From Candidatus Magasanikiibacteriota bacterium (lineage in GTDB: Bacteria; Patescibacteriota; Patescibacteriia; Magasanikbacterales; UBA922), in contig QIHL01000076.1 of the NCBI GenBank assembly GCA_003230965.1, forward strand, positions 1 through 6,323: DNA of 6,323 nt, in the 5' to 3' direction. Of the stretch, positions 1-6,036 are shown one piece after another. The position numbers were made by a program, and so were the translations under genes. The notes under the pieces were generated by a model, which saw only the letters and a list, made by a program, of their open reading frames with translations, had not been told where the DNA came from and made no database searches. The stretch's first letter is position 1; the number at the start of each line of letters is the position of its first letter.

Positions 1-247
1 GTTAATGAATTACGAAGTAGTACCATTATTTGTTTTTTATAAATCTATTTTATATCTTTGAACCCCCAATTTCAAGAGCAGTATTTGGATAGGGTGAAGA
101 AGAAATTATTGATTTTTTTCCTTAATTTAGGACTATTTTTTTTGAGAGACAAAAATAAAAAAATACTAATCAAAATAAAAAATTATTACGACTATTTAAT
201 GTTCACGCAACTGCATATTCTATGTTAGCTGATGTAGCGATGATTTT
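1..247. other. AT-rich stretch without a supportable gene
   Basis: No convincing coding region is visible. Plus-strand frame 2 is open from the left edge to a TGA at 59-61 and could encode the last residues of a gene entering from the left (reading NYEVVPLFVF near its middle), but it is too short to identify. The rest is dominated by A and T runs, for example around 127-182. On the minus strand this region is the 3' flank of the gene at 248-802. It contains T-rich runs but no clear GC-rich stem before them, so I do not call an intrinsic terminator. Confidence 0.5.
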
Positions 248-802
248 TTATTTGTCTCCTGGCGCGTAACCAAATACAACTTTGGTTATTTCAGGAAATT
301 GCACCAAAGTTTTTTCAACAAGTGGATGTATGACTCCTCTACTAACAGAAGCGCCTGCCCATCCATTTAAATCTATGTCTAAAAGTATATATGCTGTGCC
401 ATTTTTAATTTTGAAATATGAAACAGACGCTTTTGCCGGACCCCCACTTGATGGAATTTCTCCGGCGGCTGCTTGAGCACTTGCTCTCATGAGATTATTT
501 GTATAAGGAATTACTAGTTTTTTTTCAACAAATTTCATTGTCAATAACGGATTTTTACCTCCAGTTTGTACAAATTTTGTCATATCCTGTTTGTATGAAT
601 CATAATTTTTAGGCACCAAAATTGTAATTGTTGAATGATTTTTTTTGGTCACGTTTACTGCGTTTTTAGTTGGTATTGATAAAGAATTTTCATGTGTTTG
701 TGGGGAAACTTTTATTTTTTGACCTTGCAGGTAATAAAAACCACTGCCGACTACAATTATTATAATTACTACCGCAATAATAATTTTTGTTGTTCGTGAC
801 AT
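248..802 (-). CDS. Membrane-anchored GerMN-like domain protein
   Basis: This encodes 184 residues, a small envelope protein facing the outside of the cytoplasmic membrane. Residues 1-6 are polar and basic (MSRTTK), followed by a strongly hydrophobic helix at about 7-25 and no lipobox cysteine, so it is a signal anchor rather than a lipoprotein. A polar linker covers about 26-57. The remainder resembles a GerMN domain: a strand near 58-63 (TITILVP), a strand around 89-99, a small-residue helix around 103-115 (LMRASAQAAAGEIP), a strand pair at 125-145 (NGTAYILLDIDL), then a helix and the ending FPEITKVVFGY at 169-179, which matches the usual GerMN close (tlt.fp.v..V.f). GerMN domains occur in spore germination protein GerM and in many non-sporulating envelope proteins, where their role is mostly unknown. 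The ATG at 802 immediately precedes the basic N-terminus and anchor, which supports that start; the sequence before it (CCAAAATTATT) has no Shine-Dalgarno. The stop is TAA. The fold assignment is by eye. Confidence 0.6.
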   Translation of the reverse strand: MSRTTKIIIAVVIIIIVVGSGFYYLQGQKIKVSPQTHENSLSIPTKNAVNVTKKNHSTITILVPKNYDSYKQDMTKFVQTGGKNPLLTMKFVEKKLVIPYTNNLMRASAQAAAGEIPSSGGPAKASVSYFKIKNGTAYILLDIDLNGWAGASVSRGVIHPLVEKTLVQFPEITKVVFGYAPGDK

Positions 803-894
803 AATAATTTTGGTTAAGGATTAGATATTGTTTAAAGCAAGATAAAAATTAGCACAATTTCGTCTGATGTTTATGAATAATTGATGTTTGGTGC

Positions 895-903
895 TGATAT
901 AAT
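895..903 (+). promoter_or_regulatory. Candidate extended -10 promoter
   Basis: The sequence TGATATAAT is a TGn extension joined to a consensus TATAAT at 898-903. No good -35 hexamer lies 16 to 18 bases upstream, which is common for extended -10 promoters. Transcription would begin near 910 and run towards the small ORF at 946. In such AT-rich DNA a TATAAT can occur by chance, so this is tentative. Confidence 0.3.
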
Positions 904-945
904 TTTGAGCAGAGCAATATGCCGTCATCAAATATTGGAGAATGA

Positions 946-1032
946 ATGGAGCATAGCGGAGTAGTGAGTCAGTTATTTATTATTTTATTTCAGATAACTC
1001 CTTTTTATCCAAACTTTGTGACTATATTATAA
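946..1032 (+). CDS. Possible 28-residue hydrophobic micropeptide
   Basis: An ATG at 946 opens 28 codons ending in TAA at 1030-1032, giving a short peptide that begins MEHSGVVSQLFII and is hydrophobic throughout. It is preceded by GGAG at 937-940 with five bases to the ATG, the only textbook Shine-Dalgarno arrangement I find in this window, and by an extended -10 candidate at 895-903. Against it: the larger genes here do not use Shine-Dalgarno sequences, so this one may be accidental; a chance ORF of this length is easy to find; and a weak terminator-like fold at 971-1006 lies inside it. I recognise no family. Confidence 0.15.
   Translation: MEHSGVVSQLFIILFQITPFYPNFVTIL
958..1006. promoter_or_regulatory. 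Overlapping complementary segments (possible RNA fold)
   Basis: The segment ATAACTCC at 994-1001 can pair in two ways: ATAACT (994-999) with AGTTAT (971-976), or ACTCC (997-1001) with GGAGT (958-962). The two pairings share 997-999, so complete forms exclude each other, although a combined bulged stem is also possible. On the plus strand the arm is followed by five T (1002-1006), which is weakly terminator-like. On the minus strand it would sit near the start of a long leader for the GerMN-like gene. The stems are short and AU-rich. Confidence 0.2.
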
Positions 1033-1054
1033 CAATTTCTTGTGTATTACACAA
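1026..1054 (-). promoter_or_regulatory. Candidate promoter reading towards the GerMN-like gene
   Basis: Read on the minus strand, TATAAT occupies 1031-1026, preceded by a TGT extension (1034-1032), with TTGTGT at 1054-1049 and a 17-base spacer. The -10 is consensus and carries the TGn extension; the -35 matches TTGACA at its first three bases only. Transcription would start near 1019, leaving a leader of about 217 bases before the ATG at 802. No stronger promoter was seen closer to that gene. Confidence 0.35.
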
Positions 1055-1141
1055 ACTTTTGTCATTCTTGAATTGTGGAATTTTATCTTTTTTTCGCTCT
1101 ATTTTTTGAAAATAGGTTCAGATTTTGTAAAATAAATGTAT

Positions 1142-1165
1142 AAAGACAAAATTTGTCCAACAAAT
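1142..1165 (-). terminator. Weak intrinsic terminator candidate after tRNA-Val
   Basis: On the minus strand, 21 bases beyond the tRNA 3' end, ATTTGT and ACAAAT (1165-1160 and 1156-1151) form a six-pair stem with a three-base loop, followed by the T-rich TTTGTCTTT (1150-1142). Position and orientation fit a tRNA terminator. The stem has only one G-C pair, so stability is low and the call is tentative. Confidence 0.3.
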
Positions 1166-1185
1166 GATGGCGAGTTTTATTTTTG

Positions 1186-1259
1186 TGCGTGTTGAGGGAT
1201 TCGAACCCCCGACCCCCTCGGTGTAAACGAGGTGCTCTAACCAACTGAGCTAAACACGC
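1186..1259 (-). tRNA. tRNA-Val (anticodon UAC)
   Basis: The minus strand folds into a complete 74-nucleotide cloverleaf. The acceptor stem is GCGTGTT paired with AACACGC (seven pairs) with discriminator A at 1186. The D arm is GCTC/GAGC. The anticodon stem is CCTCG/CGAGG around the loop TTTACAC, giving anticodon TAC, which reads valine GUN codons. The T arm is GGGGG/CCCTC around TTCGAAT, with one G-U pair. The bases after the discriminator are CAA, so the CCA end is not encoded and must be added by a tRNA nucleotidyltransferase. The gene stands alone, divergent from the glycosyltransferase operon. Confidence 0.97.
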
Positions 1260-1280
1260 GATTAGCCTTTTGCGAATGCA

Positions 1281-1309
1281 AGTATACAGAAATGTTTTTT
1301 TGCTGTCAA
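1281..1309 (-). promoter_or_regulatory. Strong sigma70-type promoter of tRNA-Val
   Basis: Read on the minus strand, a perfect TTGACA (-35, 1309-1304) is followed by a 17-base spacer and TATACT (-10, 1286-1281, five of six consensus bases). Predicted initiation is near 1274, about 15 bases before the mature tRNA 5' end, a normal distance for a stable-RNA promoter. It is the best promoter match in the window. Confidence 0.85.
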
Positions 1310-1354
1310 TACAAGAATTGAATAACACTTTTTATGTTTTTGAATTTGTTTTTA

Positions 1355-1376
1355 TGGTATACTGGTCATATATAAT
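1355..1376 (+). promoter_or_regulatory. Candidate promoter(s) of the glycosyltransferase operon
   Basis: Two -10 elements lie just upstream of the ATG at 1383. TGGTATACT at 1355-1363 is an extended -10 that would start transcription near 1370, leaving a leader of about 13 bases. A consensus TATAAT at 1371-1376 would start transcription at about 1383, on the start codon itself, giving a leaderless mRNA. Neither has a good -35 hexamer at the usual spacing. The sequence between is A/T only near the start codon and has no Shine-Dalgarno. Confidence 0.5.
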
Positions 1377-1382
1377 TTTTTT

Positions 1383-2741
1383 ATGGCAAGAGGACAAAAG
1401 TTTGATAAGGCATACATAGTTACCGTTGATATGGGTTACGGTCATCAGCGTGCGGTATATCCATTGCGTGATATTGGTGCACTACCTGTTGGATGGTCGG
1501 ATGGATCACTTATTACCGCGAATAATTATTCAGGTATTCCAAAGAATGATCGCAATAAATGGGAAAATAGTCGTCGTTTATATGAAACTATTTCTCGGTT
1601 TAGAAAAATTCCGATTATTGGACAGAGCATTTTTGATTTGATGAATTATATGCAACGTATTGAGCCGTTTTATCCAAAGCGTGATTTGTCTCGTCCGATT
1701 ATTCAACTAAAACAAATTTATAGAATGATTGAAAAAGGGTGGGGGAAACATTTGATTGATTTATTGAATCATCATCCACTCCCATTAGTAACATCTTTTT
1801 TTATTCCTGCATTTTTTGCTGAAGAGCATGGTTATAATGGTGACATCTACTGTATTTGTACTGATACAGATATTAGTAGAGCATGGGCGCCTCTGTATCC
1901 AAAGAAATCTCGTATTAAATATCTAGCACCAAATAAACGAGTACGCAAACGGTTGGAGTTATACGGTGTTAGATCTGAACAGATTTATGTTACTGGATTT
2001 CCGTTACCAAAAGAAAATATTGGTGGTACATCAGCAAAGATTTTGAAAGAAAGTTTGGGGTGTCGCATTAGCAATTTGGATCCGCATGGTCGGTATCAAC
2101 GGAAATATAAAGCAACAATTGATGAGTATTTAGGTGCATCATATTGTAAAGTTAAATTTAAACATCCACTCACGATTACGTTTGCAGTTGGCGGTGCTGG
2201 TGCTCAGCGTGATATTGGTGTGACAATTTTGGAAAGTTTGCATGATGAAATTGATGCTGGAAAAATTATATTGAATCTGATAGCTGGCTCGCGTCATGAT
2301 GTATATAATTTTTATGAAAAACGGGTAAAGAAATTGCATCTTGAAAAACATCATGGCGGTTCAATAAATATTATTTACTCTGATAATAAGATGAAGTATT
2401 TTGAACAGTTTAATAAGATACTTTTGATGACAGATATTTTGTGGACAAAACCGAGTGAACTTTCTTTTTATGCTGGTCTTGGTATTCCGATTATTATGGC
2501 GCCACCAATTGGGTCACAAGAAGAATTCAATAGTAAATGGTTGCATTCAATAGGTGCAGGATTTGAACAAGAAGATCCACGTTATACGAACGAATGGTTA
2601 TTTGATTGGCTAGAATCTGGTTGGTTGGCAGAAGCGGCAATGGAAGGATTTCTTGATGCTCCACGACACGGTATTGATCATATTGCTGATATTGTTTTGC
2701 ATGGTAAACGTAGTGAGATTGAGGATATACATTTGATATAA
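1383..2741 (+). CDS. GT-B glycosyltransferase, MGDG synthase/MurG-like
   Basis: This 452-residue protein has the layout of the MGDG-synthase/MurG (GT28) group, which transfers a sugar from a UDP-sugar to a membrane lipid or lipid-linked acceptor on the cytoplasmic face. The N-terminal domain starts with a beta strand and glycine-rich loop, VTVDMGYGHQRA (13-24), corresponding to the GxGH loop of the family. A central stretch follows with TDTD at 160-163 and W nearby, then VTGFP before the linker, as in MGDG synthases. The C-terminal domain opens with FAVGGAGAQ (267-275). The nucleotide-sugar site is recognisable as KPSE (356-359), then LGIPII and GSQEEFN (377-383), equivalent to the conserved KPG-type and Q(EE)xN motifs. 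There is no signal peptide or transmembrane helix, which fits a peripheral membrane enzyme. It is the first gene of the operon; the next begins three bases after its TAA. The insert around 220-250 is longer than in MurG. Acceptor and sugar cannot be read from sequence, and I would not call it murG. Confidence 0.8.
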   Translation: MARGQKFDKAYIVTVDMGYGHQRAVYPLRDIGALPVGWSDGSLITANNYSGIPKNDRNKWENSRRLYETISRFRKIPIIGQSIFDLMNYMQRIEPFYPKRDLSRPIIQLKQIYRMIEKGWGKHLIDLLNHHPLPLVTSFFIPAFFAEEHGYNGDIYCICTDTDISRAWAPLYPKKSRIKYLAPNKRVRKRLELYGVRSEQIYVTGFPLPKENIGGTSAKILKESLGCRISNLDPHGRYQRKYKATIDEYLGASYCKVKFKHPLTITFAVGGAGAQRDIGVTILESLHDEIDAGKIILNLIAGSRHDVYNFYEKRVKKLHLEKHHGGSINIIYSDNKMKYFEQFNKILLMTDILWTKPSELSFYAGLGIPIIMAPPIGSQEEFNSKWLHSIGAGFEQEDPRYTNEWLFDWLESGWLAEAAMEGFLDAPRHGIDHIADIVLHGKRSEIEDIHLI

Positions 2742-2744
2742 ATT

Positions 2745-3659
2745 ATGACGTGGTTTGTTATTGCACTGATCGGCTATCTGTTTCTCGCAGTTGTTTTTGT
2801 GTTGGATAAATTAATTTTAACTAAATCAGTGCAAAAACCAACTGTGTACACTTTTTATTCAACCATTTTTATGTTGGGAGCTGTAGCAATTCTTCCATTC
2901 GGTGGCGGATTGTTGCATGGGTGGGATTGGTGGTGGGCAATAGTGTCTGGTGTGGCGTTTGGCTTTGGCATGTGGACGATGTATGTTGCGCTGAAGTACG
3001 GTGAGACTAGTCATATTTCACCGTTTGTTGGTGGTGTAGTTACGATTGCGACGTATGGCATTTCAGCAATATTTTTGGCTGAGCGATTAAATGGTATTGA
3101 AATTGTAGGGATGGTAGTTTTAGTACTTTCAAGTTTTATTCTTGCATACAAACGAAATAAAAAAATTGGAAAGTTGCTTCATGTTGGTTTGTTATGGGCT
3201 ATTCTTTCTGGTATATTGTTTGCTATATCACATGTGTCTGCAAAATATATTTATGATCTCTATCCTTTTATAACTGGATTCGCGTGGACGCGTGCGACGA
3301 CTGGATTGGTTGGATTATTTCTTTTGTGCTTTCCATCTGTTCGTCATAGTTTTCACAAAAAGAAACACACTGAATCAGTGCATCGGTTTGCAAAACGTCA
3401 TGCTGTTTCAATCGTTATTTCTGATAAAATTTTAAGTATTCTCGGTGTTGTTCTCGTTCAGTATGCGATTGCCATTGGTACTGTTACAATGGTTAATGCC
3501 ATGAGTGGAATTCAATATATACTCATGTTTATAATTATCTATGTACTTACAAAATTTGCACCAAAAATTTTTCGTGAATATTTTACGCATAGAGAATTGA
3601 TAATTCAGTGGATTGCCATTGGGCTTGTAGTTGTAGGTAGCGCATTATTTGTTTTTTAA
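2745..3659 (+). CDS. EamA-family (DMT superfamily) transporter
   Basis: This 304-residue integral membrane protein has about ten predicted helices (approximately 3-21, 34-51, 62-83, 90-112, 116-135, 145-164, 174-196, 222-245, 247-269 and 285-304), the usual length and topology of the two-repeat drug/metabolite transporters. The first repeat contains the typical pattern YGETSHISPF (85-94) leading into a helix that ends in ERL (113-115). In the second repeat the matching position after helix 9 reads TKFAPK instead of an acidic motif. A histidine- and lysine-rich loop (200-219) separates helices 7 and 8 and should be cytoplasmic. DMT proteins export or exchange small metabolites, nucleotide sugars or lipid-linked sugars; the substrate here is unknown. 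It lies between a glycosyltransferase and a glycoside hydrolase, which makes an envelope-sugar role plausible but unproven. The ATG at 2745 follows the previous stop by three bases, with no Shine-Dalgarno. Confidence 0.85.
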   Translation: MTWFVIALIGYLFLAVVFVLDKLILTKSVQKPTVYTFYSTIFMLGAVAILPFGGGLLHGWDWWWAIVSGVAFGFGMWTMYVALKYGETSHISPFVGGVVTIATYGISAIFLAERLNGIEIVGMVVLVLSSFILAYKRNKKIGKLLHVGLLWAILSGILFAISHVSAKYIYDLYPFITGFAWTRATTGLVGLFLLCFPSVRHSFHKKKHTESVHRFAKRHAVSIVISDKILSILGVVLVQYAIAIGTVTMVNAMSGIQYILMFIIIYVLTKFAPKIFREYFTHRELIIQWIAIGLVVVGSALFVF

Positions 3660-3665
3660 TTGTTT

Positions 3666-4694
3666 ATGAAAATCTTAAGGCATTGGATTACAAAAATGAT
3701 TATCATAATCAGTATTGTGCTGTTTGTTGTTTGGCTGTCGTTCTATTTTTTTGGTTTGAAAAAAGAACCTGTGATATTTGGTGTGAGTTTTGATCAAAAT
3801 TATGCAACATGGCTCGGTTTAGATTGGAAGCAGACATACATTTCAATTTTGACAGATTTGCATCCAGTTGTAATACGTATTCCTGTTGTATGGGATTCTG
3901 TTGAACCAAAACAAAATCAGTTTAATTTTTCAGATATTGATTGGATGATGAAGCAGGCAAAGAATAATCATGTAAAAGTCGTATTAGTAATAGGGCAAAA
4001 AACTCCACGTTGGCCAGAATGTCATGTCCCGAAGTGGGCGAATGCTATTCCTGAAGTAGATATGCGTAGTGCACTTTTAAAATATGTACGTCAAACAATT
4101 ATACGATATCGCAATAGTTCGGTGTTGCAATCTTGGCAAGTAGAAAATGAACCATTTATTAATTTTAATTTTGGTGTGTGTCAGCGGTTTGATCGTGCTG
4201 CAACGTATCAGGAAATTGATTTAGTGAAATTTTTGGATAGTGTACATCCGATTATGATTACTGATAGTGGAGAATTAAGTTTGTGGCGTGAATCATCTAC
4301 TGCTGGTGATATTCTTGGAACGACTGTGTATCGTGTAGTTAGAACGCCGAACGGAATTATTTTGCGTTATAATTGGTTGCCAGCAGGATGGTACAAAGCA
4401 AGAGCTGAGTGGCGCGGAAAAGATTATAATCATTTTGTTATTTCAGAGTTGCAAGCAGAGCCATGGTTTGCTAGTGGTGATAATCCATTGAATACACCAG
4501 TTTCTGTACAAATGGAAACGATGAGTCCTTCGCAGATGCAAAAAAATATTGACTATGCCAAACATGTTGGTGCATCGCAAGCATATTTTTGGGGTGCTGA
4601 ATGGTGGTATTTTATGAAGACAAAATACCATGACAGTGATTTTTGGAACATTGCAAAACGTGCACTTTCTGAGAATGTAACAATAAAACACTAA
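3666..4694 (+). CDS. Membrane-anchored TIM-barrel glycoside hydrolase (clan GH-A-like)
   Basis: This encodes 342 residues from the ATG at 3666. A TTG at 3660, directly after the upstream stop, would add two residues; I prefer the ATG. A basic start precedes one hydrophobic helix at about 10-30, a signal anchor that places the enzyme outside the membrane. The rest follows a cellulase-like (beta/alpha)8 barrel: strand 1 IFGVSFD (37-43), IRIPVVWDSVEP (70-81), FNFSDIDWMM typical of clan GH-A, and VVLVIG (105-110). SWQVENEPF (156-164) gives the Asn161-Glu162 acid/base pair after strand 4. FVISELQAEPW gives Glu261 after strand 7 as the likely nucleophile (Glu265 is the alternative). The C-terminus has a barrel-closing YFWGAEWW. 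With both carboxylates present, an active retaining glycosidase is expected. The only two cysteines, C119 and C172, could form a disulfide. The exact GH family and substrate are unclear. It is third in the operon; the next gene starts 12 bases on. Confidence 0.8.
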   Translation: MKILRHWITKMIIIISIVLFVVWLSFYFFGLKKEPVIFGVSFDQNYATWLGLDWKQTYISILTDLHPVVIRIPVVWDSVEPKQNQFNFSDIDWMMKQAKNNHVKVVLVIGQKTPRWPECHVPKWANAIPEVDMRSALLKYVRQTIIRYRNSSVLQSWQVENEPFINFNFGVCQRFDRAATYQEIDLVKFLDSVHPIMITDSGELSLWRESSTAGDILGTTVYRVVRTPNGIILRYNWLPAGWYKARAEWRGKDYNHFVISELQAEPWFASGDNPLNTPVSVQMETMSPSQMQKNIDYAKHVGASQAYFWGAEWWYFMKTKYHDSDFWNIAKRALSENVTIKH

Positions 4695-4706
4695 CGCAAC
4701 TATAGT

Positions 4707-5912
4707 ATGAAATCTAAAGATACATTTGAACGACGAACACACAAGCAAGGACTTGCAGTTATTAAACATCAGGGAATTTTTCGACGGCAAATTTCTCTGT
4801 GGGAAGGAGTAGCCTTGATTGTCAGTAGCACAGTTGGTGCTGGTGTCTTGGGTATTCCGTATGCAGTCGCACAGGCAGGAGTATTGATTGGACTTGTGTA
4901 CATTGTTAGTATTGGTATTCTTATTATTGGATTGAATCTTTTGCTCGGTGAAGTTGCCACGCAAACAAAGCAAGAATTACAGCTTGCAGGTTTAGCACGA
5001 AAATATATTGGTCGGTGGGGAGAGTGGGCAATGACAATTGTTTTTTATTCATCAATACTTGGTGCATTGCTAGTTTATTTGATTGGAGAAGGGAAGGTAT
5101 TGTCGCAGTTAGTAGGAGGTGCAGCTTTTTGGTGGAGTATTGGTTTTTTTGTGATTGCTACTTTTTTAATTGCGATTGGTGTACGGACGATTAAACGTAT
5201 TGAATTATTTTTGATGTTAGGTGTTCTTATTGTTGTTTTGTTTATTGCAGGATGGTCAGCGCCACATGTTCGTGGTGATTACTTAGCATATACCAATGTA
5301 GCTGATCTTTTATTCCCTTATGGAGTGGTATTATTTTCTTTTTTTGGACTGAACGCTATCCCAGAAGTACATGCTATTTTGGTTGATCAAAGTAATACAT
5401 TTAAGAAAGCAATTGTTATTTCAGGCGTGATCACAATTATTGTATATGCAGCTTTTGCGCTTGCTGTGGTTGGTGTTACTGGTGTGCACACGACGCAGGT
5501 TGCGACTCTTGGTCTTGGAAATGCCATTGGACCGATTATGATTTTGTTTGGTAATATCTTTGCAGTACTTGCTATGGGAACAAGTTATTTAATTGTAGGA
5601 TTATCTTTTCGTGATTCTTTGCATTGGGATTTTCATATTCCACGTTGGATTGCTACAACGATCATGTCTATAATTCCTCTTGTTTTATTTCTTTTCGGTG
5701 TACGCAGTTTTATAAATACTTTGGATGTAGTTGGTGGCGTGTTCATTAGTATTGCTATGTTGTTGACGATTTGGATTTATTGGTCTGCACAAAATAGGGG
5801 AGACGTGCCAAAAGGAAAATTTCATTTGCACCATACTTTGATTTTGGCAATGGTTTTGGTGCTTGCATTATCATTCGGTGCAGTGTACAGTGTACTTAAG
5901 CTTTTTTATTAA
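4707..5912 (+). CDS. Amino-acid permease, APC superfamily (aromatic/AAAP-like)
   Basis: This 401-residue integral membrane protein probably imports amino acids by proton or sodium symport. About 32 N-terminal residues are polar and basic and cytoplasmic. Helix 1 carries the broken-helix signature SSTVGAGVLGIPYA (40-53), characteristic of the aromatic amino-acid permease (Trp/Tyr) and eukaryotic-type AAAP/SLC38 families, where the GAG segment binds the substrate backbone. About ten further helices follow (near 59-80, 107-128, 138-158, 165-183, 201-219, 234-257, 275-298, 315-334, 338-358 and 378-400), giving eleven in all, as expected. The motif FFGLNAIPEV lies after helix 6, near residue 211, a region conserved in this family. 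The length is normal and there is no truncation. The substrate is uncertain; an aromatic or neutral amino acid is the best guess. It is the last gene of the four-gene run; no clear intrinsic terminator follows its TAA. Confidence 0.85.
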   Translation: MKSKDTFERRTHKQGLAVIKHQGIFRRQISLWEGVALIVSSTVGAGVLGIPYAVAQAGVLIGLVYIVSIGILIIGLNLLLGEVATQTKQELQLAGLARKYIGRWGEWAMTIVFYSSILGALLVYLIGEGKVLSQLVGGAAFWWSIGFFVIATFLIAIGVRTIKRIELFLMLGVLIVVLFIAGWSAPHVRGDYLAYTNVADLLFPYGVVLFSFFGLNAIPEVHAILVDQSNTFKKAIVISGVITIIVYAAFALAVVGVTGVHTTQVATLGLGNAIGPIMILFGNIFAVLAMGTSYLIVGLSFRDSLHWDFHIPRWIATTIMSIIPLVLFLFGVRSFINTLDVVGGVFISIAMLLTIWIYWSAQNRGDVPKGKFHLHHTLILAMVLVLALSFGAVYSVLKLFY

Positions 5913-6036
5913 TTCGTCTTTCTTGATGGTGTTGTTTGTTGGTTGGTTCATCCAATTTTGGGTTACATGTCAACAAATTCCTTCTATCTGACTAAGAGAT
6001 TGTACATAGTCTCTAAAAAGACGTTAAATTTTTTTT
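5913..6036 (+). promoter_or_regulatory. metK leader region
   Basis: This gap of 124 bases separates the permease from metK. It contains a hairpin at 5995-6014, AGAGATTG and TAGTCTCT around the loop TACA, with eight pairs of which two are G-U, and a small inverted repeat CCAATTTTGG at 5952-5961. A run of eight T (6029-6036) touches the metK ATG, and there is no Shine-Dalgarno. The hallmarks of SAM-I riboswitches are not visible. I cannot identify a convincing promoter, so metK may be separately transcribed or read through from the operon. No U-tract follows the hairpin closely enough to call it a terminator. Confidence 0.35.

Larger units (their letters stand above)
803..1185. other. Intergenic region with promoter-like and hairpin signals
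   Basis: About 380 bases lie between the GerMN-like gene and tRNA-Val with no confident gene. It holds a minus-strand extended -10 promoter candidate (1026-1054), a plus-strand extended -10 candidate (895-903) upstream of a 28-codon ORF (946-1032), a pair of overlapping complementary segments (958-1001), and two small AT hairpins. Of the latter, 1099-1115 is CTATTTT, loop TTG, AAAATAG, and has no U-tract in either direction. Composition near 905-970 is less AT-rich than its surroundings. A minus-strand open frame that runs through the tRNA (1083-1328) is an artefact of the tRNA sequence. Confidence 0.5.

Noticed and set aside
1099..1115. CTATTTT-TTG-AAAATAG hairpin as a terminator
   Set aside because: It is a perfect seven-pair AT stem but has no T-tract immediately downstream on either strand.
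1083..1328. 81-codon minus-strand ORF spanning the tRNA
   Set aside because: It reads straight through tRNA-Val and its promoter; the CLAQLVRAPRLHRGGRGFES-type peptide is a familiar artefact of translating tRNA genes.
3660..3665. TTG start two codons before the ATG of the glycoside hydrolase
   Set aside because: It would begin directly after the upstream stop with no ribosome-binding signal; the ATG at 3666 gives a normal basic N-terminus before the anchor helix.
4443..4973. 176-codon minus-strand ORF
   Set aside because: It overlaps the ends of two well-supported plus-strand genes in full and its translation is rich in Cys, Asn and Thr with no family resemblance, as expected of an antisense shadow.
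5880..5893. Tandem AGTGTAC repeat near the end of the permease gene
   Set aside because: It has only two copies, lies inside the coding frame and is explained by the codons for Val-Tyr-Ser-Val-Leu.
6020..6027. AGACGTTA resembling a MetJ box half-site upstream of metK
   Set aside because: MetJ operators are tandem eight-base boxes in gammaproteobacteria; only one partial match exists here and nothing else suggests that lineage.
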